Assembly: GCA_902494245.1 (NCBI GenBank) | Contig: CABUSR010000051.1 | Coordinates: forward strand, 1-10,814 | DNA: 10,814 nucleotides | From: an uncultured Collinsella sp. | GTDB taxonomy: Bacteria; Actinomycetota; Coriobacteriia; Coriobacteriales; Coriobacteriaceae | Reading direction: 5' to 3' | Part shown: positions 1 to 6,712 of the stretch, piece after piece | Position numbering within the stretch: position 1 is the first letter of the stretch | Layout of the letters: every line of letters starts with the position of its first letter | Translations under genes and position numbers: made by a program | The notes under the pieces: generated by a model | What the model saw: the letters and a program-made list of their open reading frames with translations, nothing else | Told to the model about the DNA's origin: nothing | Database searches by the model: none

Positions 1-82
1 CCCGTTCCGAACCCGGAAGCTAAGCCCCATCGCGCCGAGAGTACTGCGGGGTCAGCCCGTGGGAGGCCAGGGCGCCGCTGAC
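1..82 (+). rRNA. rrf: 5S ribosomal RNA, 3' part (5' end outside window)
   Basis: The first 80 or so bases match the central and 3' part of actinobacterial 5S rRNA: the loop-B/helix-III segment CCGAACCCGGAAGCTAAGCC at 7-26, then the GAGAGTACTGC segment and the GGGAGGCCAGGGCGCCGC 3' region. Roughly the first 38-40 nucleotides are missing because the window starts inside the gene. The 3' end is approximate, since the closing helix cannot be checked without the 5' strand. This is the last gene of an rRNA operon running into the window and is followed by a strong intrinsic terminator. Confidence 0.93.
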
Positions 83-120
83 CGGTGGACGGCACCGAGC
101 CGTACGCTTGAACTGAGAAT

Positions 121-149
121 GGGGAGGCCTCGCGGCCTCCCCCTTTTTT
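121..149 (+). terminator. Intrinsic terminator of the rRNA operon
   Basis: A perfect 9-bp GC-rich stem (GGGGAGGCC at 121-129 with GGCCTCCCC at 134-142), loop TCGC, is followed by C and six T (144-149). It lies about 40 bp after the 5S rRNA and ends the operon. The reverse orientation has no T-run, so it should act only on plus-strand transcripts. Confidence 0.92.
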
Positions 150-152
150 GCG

Positions 153-167
153 TTTACGGGGCGTAAA
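153..167. repeat. Small inverted repeat after the rrn terminator
   Basis: TTTACG-GGG-CGTAAA is a perfect 6-bp inverted repeat with a 3-base spacer, 3 bp past the T-run of the rRNA terminator. It could be a protein site or chance; no function is assigned. Confidence 0.3.
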
Positions 168-213
168 TGACTCAATTACACTAGACAATCTTATTGTTTT
201 TGGTATTGAGCTT

Positions 214-681
214 TTATTTAAAGAAAATAAATCGAATAACAAGGGCAACTGCTATGGCCACAATGATCAAAAGCAGGATTGTCAGTCGATGCTGCTTGCG
301 TCGTTTACTTGACGAAACGAAGATCGATTTTCCTTGTTTTGGCGTCTCGAGATAACGAGCCGAATGCGTTAAGGTTTGCTTTGGACGAGGACCTCTTTGT
401 TGATGAGCGGCGGATGCTTTCAGTGGCTCATCACTAGCTGCGCTGTTTTTAGATAATGGTGCGTCTTTCAGATATACAGGGTCTCCCGAGGCGACGCCCA
501 TATGTTTACGTCCCGTTTGGGCATCCTCGAGCGTTTGATATCGATTTCTCGTCACATACTCGGGCTCAGGATCATTAATGGGCTCTTGCGAGATGTGGGG
601 GCGATGGAACCGTGGCGGCTGCGTGGAAGTTTCTTCCCCCTGCGTCTGCATAAACATTTTGTTCTGGTTTTGGTCGTCCAT
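214..681 (-). CDS. Hypothetical tail-anchored membrane protein (155 aa)
   Basis: I do not recognise a family. The first 125 residues are polar, low in hydrophobics and rich in Q, P, S, D, E, R and K, so probably disordered. A basic patch, KRRKQHR (126-132), leads directly into one strong hydrophobic segment (about 133-154, LTILLLIIVAIAVALVIRFIFF), ending in a lone Lys. There is no signal peptide. By the positive-inside rule this predicts a cytoplasmic N-terminal domain held by a C-terminal anchor. The start is supported by AAAGGG a few bases upstream and by a TACAAT box (721-726) about 40 bp upstream. The gene is divergent from hsp20 and points toward the rRNA operon end. Its DNA is AT-richer than the housekeeping genes here, suggesting a lineage-specific or fast-evolving gene. 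I infer that it is real from RBS, promoter and domain architecture, not from homology. Confidence 0.68.
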   Translation of the reverse strand: MDDQNQNKMFMQTQGEETSTQPPRFHRPHISQEPINDPEPEYVTRNRYQTLEDAQTGRKHMGVASGDPVYLKDAPLSKNSAASDEPLKASAAHQQRGPRPKQTLTHSARYLETPKQGKSIFVSSSKRRKQHRLTILLLIIVAIAVALVIRFIFFK

Positions 682-720
682 GATGCCCTTTAGCTCGTTA
701 CCAACAACGTGTACGCGCTC

Positions 721-726
721 ATTGTA
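721..726 (-). promoter_or_regulatory. Candidate -10 box (TACAAT) for the 155-aa membrane protein
   Basis: The minus strand reads TACAAT here, 39 bp before the ATG, which predicts a leader of about 33 nt. No convincing -35 hexamer is seen at 16-19 bp spacing. The same hexamer lies upstream of several other genes in the window. Confidence 0.5.
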
Positions 727-773
727 AGCCCCTTGTTATTTGTAGCTGCGAACATACTCGTTATTTAAGCTCT

Positions 774-786
774 GGTTCAAAGAACC
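774..786. repeat. Short inverted repeat GGTTC-AAA-GAACC
   Basis: A perfect 5-bp dyad with a 3-bp centre lies in the divergent region between the membrane-protein gene and hsp20. It could be a regulator site; it is too short to be significant alone. Confidence 0.25.
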
Positions 787-801
787 TTAACCTTACTAAA
801 A

Positions 802-873
802 CCTGAGTCATACACACTTAGATATGCTTATAGTACTTGACTCAAAAAACTTTATAGTCGATGTATATATAAG
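802..873 (+). promoter_or_regulatory. Probable hsp20 promoter region (AT-rich, possible degenerate HspR site)
   Basis: This AT-rich stretch precedes hsp20. A TTGACT hexamer at 837-842 fits a -35 box. Candidate -10 sequences downstream (TGTATA 862-867, TATATA 864-869) are at longer than ideal spacing (19-21 bp). At 802-822, CCTGAGT-N7-ACTTAGA matches the actinobacterial HspR operator HAIR (CTTGAGT-N7-ACTCAAG) at 10 of 14 positions with correct spacing; TTGACTCAA at 837-845 contains another near half-site. The exact promoter and any HspR control are inference. Confidence 0.4.
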
Positions 874-934
874 CACTGTGTGGGCATATATAAGAGCGTC
901 AAAAGAAGTCCCAGTCACCTAGAAGATGGCTCGG

Positions 935-951
935 CAGTCCTAAAAGGAGTG
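935..951 (+). promoter_or_regulatory. Candidate RNA-thermometer hairpin masking the hsp20 ribosome binding site
   Basis: CAGTCCT (935-941) can pair with AGGAGTG (945-951) across the loop AAA, giving six base pairs and one G-G mismatch. The AGGAG Shine-Dalgarno (945-949) lies wholly inside the stem. ROSE-type thermometers of bacterial small heat shock genes also bury the SD in a weak hairpin containing a G-G pair. The hairpin is directly visible; thermosensing is inference. No other stable leader hairpin was found by eye. Confidence 0.4.
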
Positions 952-957
952 GTAAAC

Positions 958-1389
958 ATGGCAAGCATGGTTCCTTATCGTTCGGTTTTTGGCGTTCGTC
1001 CTTCTGCTAGCTCGCTGTTCGATCTGTTTGATGATATGACCGACCTTGCAAACAACTCGATTGCTTCCAAGGCGTTTCCCGTTGACGTTGAGGATAAGGG
1101 CGACGGCTATGAGGTCAAGGCCTATCTGACCGGTGTCGCCAAGGACGATATCGATGTCGAGCTCAATGAGGGCCGTCTGTCCATTAGCGTGAATGTCGAG
1201 GAAGACGAGGAGAACGAGGGCAAGAACTTCCTGCAGAAGGAGTTCAGCTCGTACAGCGCGACGCGTGGCGTGTATCTAAAGGACGCTTCGAGCGAGGGCC
1301 TCTCGGCTAAGTACGCTGACGGCATCCTGACCGTTACGGTTCCCAAGATCGTCGAGAAGAAGAACGTTACGAAGATCTCCATCGACTAA
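958..1389 (+). CDS. Hsp20/alpha-crystallin family small heat shock protein
   Basis: This 143-residue protein is an ATP-independent holdase that binds unfolding proteins in the cytoplasm, usually as large oligomers. A short N-terminal arm with SLFDLFDDM (about 19-27) precedes the alpha-crystallin domain (about 38-130). The domain shows PVDVEDKGDGYEVKAYLTGV-type strands and the hallmark YADGILTVTVPK (119-130) near its end; a short C-terminal extension follows, with VTKISID instead of a clear I-x-I motif. Length is typical. The start at 958 is chosen because AAAGGAG lies 8 nt upstream; an in-frame ATG at 880 would add 26 atypical residues without an RBS and is probably untranslated leader. The gene stands alone, between its own AT-rich promoter region and a terminator. 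The RBS hairpin and HAIR-like site suggest heat control. Confidence 0.93.
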   Translation: MASMVPYRSVFGVRPSASSLFDLFDDMTDLANNSIASKAFPVDVEDKGDGYEVKAYLTGVAKDDIDVELNEGRLSISVNVEEDEENEGKNFLQKEFSSYSATRGVYLKDASSEGLSAKYADGILTVTVPKIVEKKNVTKISID

Positions 1390-1415
1390 CTTCGTTGGTG
1401 TTCTGCGCTATTAAA

Positions 1416-1463
1416 AGACAGCAAAAGGGGCTGGGAAGCGATTCTCGGCCCCTTTTGCTGTCT
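1416..1463. terminator. Bidirectional intrinsic terminator between hsp20 and the WalJ-like gene
   Basis: A perfect 16-bp stem (1416-1431 with 1448-1463; outer A/T part AAAAGGGGC with GCCCCTTTT) extends inward through wobble pairs to a GCGA tetraloop (1438-1441), giving about 22 pairs. The plus strand reads GCCCCTTTT after the loop, and the minus strand does the same with a further TTTT beyond the stem. It lies between convergent stops at 1389 and 1472 and should end both transcripts. Confidence 0.88.
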
Positions 1464-1471
1464 AGGACAGT

Positions 1472-2281
1472 CTATTGAATGGTTGCCGGCTGATACTGAC
1501 TCGCAGGGCGTATCGAGAGTTTTCGCGATCCTTGGAGAAGGGTTGCGGAGCTGCCGACCTCGTCATCCAGGGTTGCGGCCAGAGCTTTGGCATAGCTTTT
1601 GACGGTAAGGCTCGGACGATTGTTATCTTGGCTGATATGCATGGCAATGAGCTGTTCGGTGCGATCGGTAACAAGTTCGCGCGCGGCTTCGGCGGCTTGG
1701 CCATTGGAGAGGTGTCCCCTTGCAGACAGGATGCGCTCCTGAAGAAAGCGGGGATATTTTCCCTCGCGCAGCATGGTCACATCGTGGTTGCTTTCGAGCG
1801 CGAGGACTCGACAATCTTTGAGGGTGTTCATGGCTTGGCTCGATAGCTCTCCGGTGTCGGTGGCAAAGCCGATGGAATCATCGAGGGCGTCGAATCGATA
1901 ACCGACTGGATTGATGACATCGTGTGATGTTGAGTAGGTTTGCACGTGGATGCCGGCAATGGATAGGGCGTCGCCGGGATCGAATTCCTCGACAGGCAGA
2001 TGCGAAAGATTTTCTTTGCTCGAAAGAGTGCCCCTGCTGGCAAAGAGGGGGCCGTGCCAGTGCTTGCACCAGACATCGAGGCCCTTGATGTGATCGCTAT
2101 GCTCATGAGTAATGAGAAGAGCCGAGACGTTGTCTGTCGAGAGCCCCAGTTCTGCCATGCGCTTTAATGTCTCGCGGCGAGACAGTCCGTCATCGACCAT
2201 AATGAGCCCCTGCGGGCCCTCGATGAGTGCGCAGTTGCCTTTAGAGCCACTGCCGAGGATATGAAGGTGCAGACGAGACAT
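1472..2281 (-). CDS. walJ: MBL-fold metallo-hydrolase, WalJ/YycJ type
   Basis: This 269-residue protein has the two-metal metallo-beta-lactamase fold. N-terminal HILGSGSKGNC (8-17) is a signature of the YycJ/WalJ group; HEHSDH (59-64) supplies metal ligands, followed by H120, D142 in FATDTGE, ESNHDVTML (163-171), RGHLSN (188-193) and MHISQDNN (214-221). In Firmicutes, WalJ is encoded with the WalKR two-component system and is described as an exonuclease-like protein affecting coordination of cell division and DNA replication; the exact substrate is unsettled. No walRK genes are adjacent here. The start at 2281 matches family length and motif position; an upstream in-frame ATG at 2362 would overlap tilS and add non-family residues. 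The RBS is weak (GGA about 10 nt upstream). The gene is convergent with hsp20 and divergent from tilS across 48 bp. Confidence 0.88.
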   Translation of the reverse strand: MSRLHLHILGSGSKGNCALIEGPQGLIMVDDGLSRRETLKRMAELGLSTDNVSALLITHEHSDHIKGLDVWCKHWHGPLFASRGTLSSKENLSHLPVEEFDPGDALSIAGIHVQTYSTSHDVINPVGYRFDALDDSIGFATDTGELSSQAMNTLKDCRVLALESNHDVTMLREGKYPRFLQERILSARGHLSNGQAAEAARELVTDRTEQLIAMHISQDNNRPSLTVKSYAKALAATLDDEVGSSATLLQGSRKLSIRPASQYQPATIQ

Positions 2282-2295
2282 AAGATTCCAAAGGA

Positions 2296-2301
2296 TACAA
2301 T
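2296..2301 (+). promoter_or_regulatory. Candidate -10 box (TACAAT) for tilS
   Basis: TACAAT lies in the 48-bp divergent gap, 28 bp before the tilS ATG, implying a leader of about 22 nt that contains the AGGAGG ribosome binding site (2318-2323). The -35 region would fall inside the start of the WalJ-like gene; no good match is seen. Confidence 0.5.
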
Positions 2302-2329
2302 GGGTGCGGACGAATAGAGGAGGAAGCAA

Positions 2330-3868
2330 ATGCCTACGGTATCTCAGCATTATGGACACCATGCCGTGCCTGGGGCAGTCGATGAGACCCGGACGAGGCA
2401 GCAGGCTGCTCCTGTCGTGCTCATGGTATCAGGTGGTGCGGACTCGACGGCTTTGCTCCTTATGGCGTGCACATCAAAGTTGGATATTCTGGATGGGCGT
2501 GGTGTGGCCCCCATCGCGCGCGAGCGACTGCACGTGCTGCATGTGAACCATCATCTGCGCGGCAAGGCGTCCGATGGCGACGAGGCCTTTGTGCGTGAGC
2601 TCTGCGCGAAATATGGTTTACCGCTGTGCGTGGAGCACGCTTATTTTGATGGGGAGTCGGGCAATATTGAGGCCGCGGCCCGCGAGGTGCGCTATGCCGC
2701 GGCGCGAAGGTATGTTCGCGAGCTCTGCGCCCAGACGGGGGCACCGCGAACGGCGGCTCGTATCTGCACCGCGCACACGTCTTCGGATCGCGCGGAAACG
2801 TTTTTGATGAACGCGATTAAGGGTTCAGGGCCTGCTGGCCTATCGAGCATTCCTCGCCGGAGGAATATCGTGGTGCGTCCCTTGCTCGACCTAACTCATG
2901 GCGAGCTCGTGGGCTATCTACAGGTACATGGTCAGCCGTGGCGTGAAGACGAGAGCAATGAGGATATCTCGTATCTGCGAAACTACGTGCGCCATCGAGT
3001 AATGCCGGTGGTGGCGCAGCGCAACGCGAGCGTCTGCAAGACGATTGGCGCCGCCTGCGAGATCTTAGGCGATGAGGACGCGTTTTTGTCTCAGCTTTCG
3101 GCACAGGCGTTTCGAAGCTGTTTGCGCAAAGAGGCAGCGGGTGCGCTGGTGCTCGATGCCAGGCGCCTGGCTGCGGCCGAGGTGGTAATCGCGCGGCGCA
3201 TCGTGCGACTGGCGATTAAGCGCATCGATCCGGACGCTCGTCCCGAGATGCGACATGTGGAGCGAGTCCTTTCCTGCGTTGCCGAGGGCACCGGCTCGGT
3301 CACGCTTCCGGCGGGGATTGACGCACGCATTGAGTTTGGCATGCTGGCGTTTAAGGCGCCGGCGGCTCGCGAGGGCCTGGTCGCGGACTGGGTTACCGTA
3401 CCCGGTCGTTTGCCGTTGGGCGGGGGACGTATGCTGGTCACAGAACCGATGGCTGTTGAGCCGGGATGCGATATCGTGCGCCGCGCCCGTGAGCTTGCGG
3501 CTGCCGGGGAAGTGACAGCTTTGGTAGACGCGGCTGCCCTGGGTTTTGCCGACAGCGATAGTGAGCGGATCCTGGCGGGCTCGCGTGGCGAGATCCCTGC
3601 CGAGGCGCGATTGGCACGCCTGTGGGTGGACGGTCCCGCGCCGGGAGACGTGATGTGCCCGTTAGGGATGAGTGGCCGAAGCAAGAAAGTATCCGATTTG
3701 CTAGGTGAGGCTCGCATTCCCGTTTCCGAGCGCGCCGGCGTGCCCATGGTGAGGACGGCGCCGGGGGGTGCCGTGGTGTGGGTCGCCGGAGTTCGCGCGG
3801 ACGAGCGTTTTAAGTGCACGGCCGCAACGCGCGTGGCATATCTGCTCCGCGTGGTCGATGCGGAATAG
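2330..3868 (+). CDS. tilS: tRNA(Ile)-lysidine synthetase TilS
   Basis: This 512-residue enzyme uses ATP and lysine to convert the wobble cytidine of the CAU-anticodon tRNA-Ile to lysidine, which changes its decoding from AUG to AUA and is essential in most bacteria. The N-terminal PP-loop ATPase domain shows VSGGADST (33-40), HVNHHLRG (71-78), HTSSDRAETFLMNAIKGSGPAGL (149-171; the family usually has HHADDQAET, so this is a variant) and LRNYVRHRVMP (217-227). A variable middle domain follows. The C-terminal TilS domain (437-512) shows GDVMCPLGM, KKVSDLL, VWVAGVRADERF. The start is fixed by AGGAGG 6 nt upstream. About 30 residues precede the PP-loop, slightly longer than usual. It heads the tilS-hpt-ftsH cluster, an arrangement conserved in many Gram-positive bacteria. 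Confidence 0.96.
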   Translation: MPTVSQHYGHHAVPGAVDETRTRQQAAPVVLMVSGGADSTALLLMACTSKLDILDGRGVAPIARERLHVLHVNHHLRGKASDGDEAFVRELCAKYGLPLCVEHAYFDGESGNIEAAAREVRYAAARRYVRELCAQTGAPRTAARICTAHTSSDRAETFLMNAIKGSGPAGLSSIPRRRNIVVRPLLDLTHGELVGYLQVHGQPWREDESNEDISYLRNYVRHRVMPVVAQRNASVCKTIGAACEILGDEDAFLSQLSAQAFRSCLRKEAAGALVLDARRLAAAEVVIARRIVRLAIKRIDPDARPEMRHVERVLSCVAEGTGSVTLPAGIDARIEFGMLAFKAPAAREGLVADWVTVPGRLPLGGGRMLVTEPMAVEPGCDIVRRARELAAAGEVTALVDAAALGFADSDSERILAGSRGEIPAEARLARLWVDGPAPGDVMCPLGMSGRSKKVSDLLGEARIPVSERAGVPMVRTAPGGAVVWVAGVRADERFKCTAATRVAYLLRVVDAE

Positions 3869-3919
3869 CGTCCCACGCCTGCTGTTCTGTGCGACGTTGA
3901 CGGTATTCCCGCGCTGATG

Positions 3920-3950
3920 GCGCACGGGCTGGTAAATTTACCCCGTGCGC
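3920..3950. repeat. Dyad upstream of hpt (possible operator or hairpin)
   Basis: GCGCACGGG (3920-3928) and CCCGTGCGC (3942-3950) are perfect 9-bp inverted repeats. Between them lies GTAAATTTAC (3932-3941), itself a perfect 10-bp palindrome, so the structure is one long dyad with a CTG bulge. It abuts the candidate extended -10 box of hpt. There is no T-run, so it is a poor intrinsic terminator for tilS. Confidence 0.55.
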
Positions 3951-3959
3951 TGCTAGAAT
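3951..3959 (+). promoter_or_regulatory. Candidate extended -10 promoter for hpt-ftsH
   Basis: TGCTAGAAT fits an extended -10 box (TGN-TAGAAT). It directly follows the right arm of the 3920-3950 dyad and would start RNA about 50 nt before the hpt ATG. At 18-bp spacing the -35 position is TGGTAA inside the dyad, a weak match. Confidence 0.45.
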
Positions 3960-4015
3960 GTGTAGTTCGCGTCCATACGGCGGTGTGTGGGCGATAAGCA
4001 CAAGAAAGGGTTGTC

Positions 4016-4564
4016 ATGGCTTCTCAACATCCGGATATCGAGAAGGTTCTGTTCACGCAGGAGGATATCGACGGTATCGTCTCTCGCCTGGGCGAGGAGA
4101 TTACGCGCGACTACGCGGGTAAGGATCTGGTGCTGATTGCGGTCCTGCGCGGCGCCGTGGTCTTTATGGGCGACCTGATGCGTAAGATCGAGCTGCCGAC
4201 CAACATCGATTTCATGGCTGTTTCGAGCTACGGCGACGGTGTGAAGTCCTCGGGTATCGTGCGTATCATTAAGGACCTGGATATCGACATCCGCGGTCGC
4301 GACGTGCTGATCGTCGAGGACATTCTGGACTCGGGCCTGACGCTCAAGTATCTGATGAAGAACCTCGAGAGCCGCAAGCCCGCTTCTCTGGAGGTCGCCG
4401 CCTTCCTGTGGAAGGACGTTGAGGACCGCGTCTCGGCCATCACGCCCAAGTATGTTGGAACCCATTGCCCCGATGCCTTTGTGGTGGGCTACGGCCTCGA
4501 CTATGCCGAGCGCTATCGCAACCTTCCGTATCTGGGCATTTTGAAACCGGAGGTTTATTCGTAA
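4016..4564 (+). CDS. hpt: Hypoxanthine (guanine) phosphoribosyltransferase
   Basis: This 182-residue purine salvage enzyme transfers phosphoribosyl from PRPP to hypoxanthine, and usually guanine, giving IMP and GMP. The type I PRTase fold shows the PPi-binding LRG (44-46), the flexible-loop SSYG (70-73), and the PRPP motif VLIVEDILDSGLTL (97-110) with the acidic ED pair. C-terminal FVVGYGLDYAERYRNLPYLGIL is the conserved HPRT ending that helps hold the purine ring. Length is standard. AAAGGG 5 nt upstream supports the start. It lies 147 bp after tilS, with its own candidate promoter, and 1 bp before ftsH. In Bacillus subtilis the equivalent HprT works with TilS as a regulator of ftsH, so the gene order may be functional; that regulation is not shown here. 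Confidence 0.97.
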   Translation: MASQHPDIEKVLFTQEDIDGIVSRLGEEITRDYAGKDLVLIAVLRGAVVFMGDLMRKIELPTNIDFMAVSSYGDGVKSSGIVRIIKDLDIDIRGRDVLIVEDILDSGLTLKYLMKNLESRKPASLEVAAFLWKDVEDRVSAITPKYVGTHCPDAFVVGYGLDYAERYRNLPYLGILKPEVYS

Positions 4565-4565
4565 G

Positions 4566-6701
4566 ATGCCCGACGACCGTAACGACAACAATTCCCAGAC
4601 TCCCCGGGACCCAAAGATCCCGGGGATGCCCGGAGGCAAGAAGCCCACGCGTACGGGCTGGCTGTATTTTATTTTGGCTTGCGCACTTCTGGGCTACGCC
4701 TTCTTTAACATGGGCTCCGGCTTTGCCAATTCCAGCAATACCGTAAAGCTCGCGACGAGCGAGATGGTGAGCGCCATCAAGCAGGATCGCGTCGAAGATC
4801 TGACCTATACGGTTCAAGACGGAAGCGTGACGGGTCATTACTGGAAGACGAAGAAGGACAAGGGCGATACGAGCGAGCTCAAGAGCTTCTCCTCGACCTA
4901 TGTCGGCTCCGATTCGCTTGCTGAGCTCATGGCGGAGCACCCCGACACTAAGTACATCGTCAACACCAACGATCCCGATTTTTGGGGCGACTTGGCGATG
5001 AGTGTGCTTCCGACGATCGCCCTTATCGCCATCATGTTCTACTTTATGCGCCAGATGATGGGCGCCAACAACAGGAACATGCAGTTTGGCAAGACCAACG
5101 CCAAGACCAACGAGGCCACGCGCCCCAAGGTCAAGTTTGAAGACGTTGCCGGCGTGGACGAGGCAGTCGAGGAGCTCGAGGAGATCCGTGACTTTTTGAG
5201 CGATCCGGATCGCTATCGCAAGCTGGGCGCCAAGATCCCGCGTGGCGTGTTGCTGGTTGGCCCTCCGGGCACCGGTAAAACGCTGCTGGCCAAGGCCGTT
5301 GCCGGCGAGGCGGGCGTGCCGTTCTTTAGCATCTCGGGCTCTGACTTTGTGGAGATGTTCGTGGGCGTCGGCGCCAGCCGCGTGCGCGACCTCTTTAAGG
5401 AGGCCAAGTCTCAGGCCCCGTCGATCATCTTCATCGATGAGATCGACGCCGTGGGACGTCAGCGCGGAGCCGGCTTGGGCGGCGGTCACGACGAGCGCGA
5501 GCAGACGCTCAACCAGCTGCTGGTCGAGATGGACGGTTTTGAGGAGAGCGAGTCGGTCATCCTGATCGCTGCGACCAACCGCCCTGACATTCTGGATCCG
5601 GCGCTGCTGCGTCCCGGCCGTTTTGACCGTCAGGTTACGGTCGACCGTCCGGACGTGAAGGGCCGCGAGCAGATCTTGCGCGTTCATGCCGAGAACAAGC
5701 CGATGGACGAGGACGTGAAGTTTGAGAAGCTCGCCCAGATGACCGTTGGCTTTACCGGCGCCGACCTGGCGAACTTGCTCAATGAGTCTGCACTGTTGGC
5801 TGCCCGCCGCCATCGTTCCGTGATCTCGATGGACGAGGTCGAGGAATCGATGGAGCGCGTGATTGCCGGACCGCAGCGCAAGGGTCGCGTGATGACCGAG
5901 GCCGAGCGCACCACGATTGCCTACCACGAGAGCGGTCACGCTTTGGTGGGCCATATCCTGGAGCACTCCGATCCGGTCCACAAGATCTCGATCGTCAGCC
6001 GCGGTCAGGCCCTGGGCTACACGCTGCAGCTTCCGCAGGAGGACCACTTCCTCAAGACCAAGAACGAGATGCTCGACGAGCTCGCCGTGTTCTTGGGCGG
6101 TCGCGTTGCCGAGGAGCTCATGTGCGACGACATCACGTCGGGCGCGAGCAACGATCTGGAGCGCGCGACCAAGATGGCGCGCGAGATGGTCACACGTCTG
6201 GGCATGAGCGAGGAGCTGGGCACGCAGGTCTTTGGCGAGGCGCAGCATCAGGTGTTCCTGGGCCGCGATTATGCCGATCATCAGGATTACTCCGAGGAGA
6301 CGGCGCGTCGCATTGATATCGAGGTTCAGCGCATCATGCGCGAGGCCCATCGTCGTGCGGCCGAGATCCTGGATGCCCGTCGCGATCAGCTCGATCTGAT
6401 GGCGAAGGTGCTGCTCGAGCGCGAGACCGTCGAGGGCGACGCCGTGAACGCCCTGCTCGATAACGAGTGGGACGCCTACCTTGAGCGCGAGGACGATATC
6501 CTGGCGGCCAAGGAGGAGCGCAACGCCAAGGCTGCCGGCATGCCGACCAAGAAGCGTGCGCCTCGCATGAGCGAGGAGGAGCTTGCGGCCGATGCCGCCG
6601 CATTTGCGCAGGCGGCCATGCAGGAGGATGCCGAAGTCGCATCCGATGATGCTGGCGATGACCATGCCGTCGTCGATGCCGACGCCGACGCCGACAAATA
6701 G
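4566..6701 (+). CDS. ftsH: ATP-dependent zinc metalloprotease FtsH
   Basis: This 711-residue membrane-bound AAA+ protease extracts and degrades misfolded membrane proteins and selected short-lived cytoplasmic proteins. It has TM1 (about 31-50), a short extracytoplasmic region (about 51-140), TM2 (about 143-166), and the AAA domain with Walker A VGPPGTGKT (231-239), Walker B IIFIDEID (287-294) and the second region of homology ATNRPDILDPALLRPGRFDRQ (336-356). The peptidase zinc site is HESGH (454-458; HEAGH is commoner) with third ligand D530 in SGASNDLERAT. The C-terminal 50 residues are Ala/Asp/Glu-rich and end in DADADADK. The ATG lies 1 bp after the hpt stop; GGAGG (4549-4553) inside hpt is 12 nt upstream, rather far, so translation is probably coupled to hpt. 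A terminator follows. Confidence 0.97.
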   Translation: MPDDRNDNNSQTPRDPKIPGMPGGKKPTRTGWLYFILACALLGYAFFNMGSGFANSSNTVKLATSEMVSAIKQDRVEDLTYTVQDGSVTGHYWKTKKDKGDTSELKSFSSTYVGSDSLAELMAEHPDTKYIVNTNDPDFWGDLAMSVLPTIALIAIMFYFMRQMMGANNRNMQFGKTNAKTNEATRPKVKFEDVAGVDEAVEELEEIRDFLSDPDRYRKLGAKIPRGVLLVGPPGTGKTLLAKAVAGEAGVPFFSISGSDFVEMFVGVGASRVRDLFKEAKSQAPSIIFIDEIDAVGRQRGAGLGGGHDEREQTLNQLLVEMDGFEESESVILIAATNRPDILDPALLRPGRFDRQVTVDRPDVKGREQILRVHAENKPMDEDVKFEKLAQMTVGFTGADLANLLNESALLAARRHRSVISMDEVEESMERVIAGPQRKGRVMTEAERTTIAYHESGHALVGHILEHSDPVHKISIVSRGQALGYTLQLPQEDHFLKTKNEMLDELAVFLGGRVAEELMCDDITSGASNDLERATKMAREMVTRLGMSEELGTQVFGEAQHQVFLGRDYADHQDYSEETARRIDIEVQRIMREAHRRAAEILDARRDQLDLMAKVLLERETVEGDAVNALLDNEWDAYLEREDDILAAKEERNAKAAGMPTKKRAPRMSEEELAADAAAFAQAAMQEDAEVASDDAGDDHAVVDADADADK

Positions 6702-6712
6702 TCTTTGTGGCG

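Noticed and set aside
185..201. Possible second terminator ACAAT-CTT-ATTGT followed by Ts
   Set aside because: Only a 5-bp A/T-rich stem, too weak to call; the terminator at 121-149 suffices for the rRNA operon. No clear terminator was found for the minus-strand 155-aa gene.
880..957. Longer hsp20 start at 880
   Set aside because: No RBS, non-family residues, and it would translate the promoter/leader. The ATG at 958 has AAAGGAG at good spacing.
3091..4648. Antisense open frames across tilS (308 codons) and hpt (231 codons)
   Set aside because: Both overlap strongly supported genes, show biased composition (Thr/Ser/Ala/Arg-rich or His/Leu/Arg-rich) and match no family.
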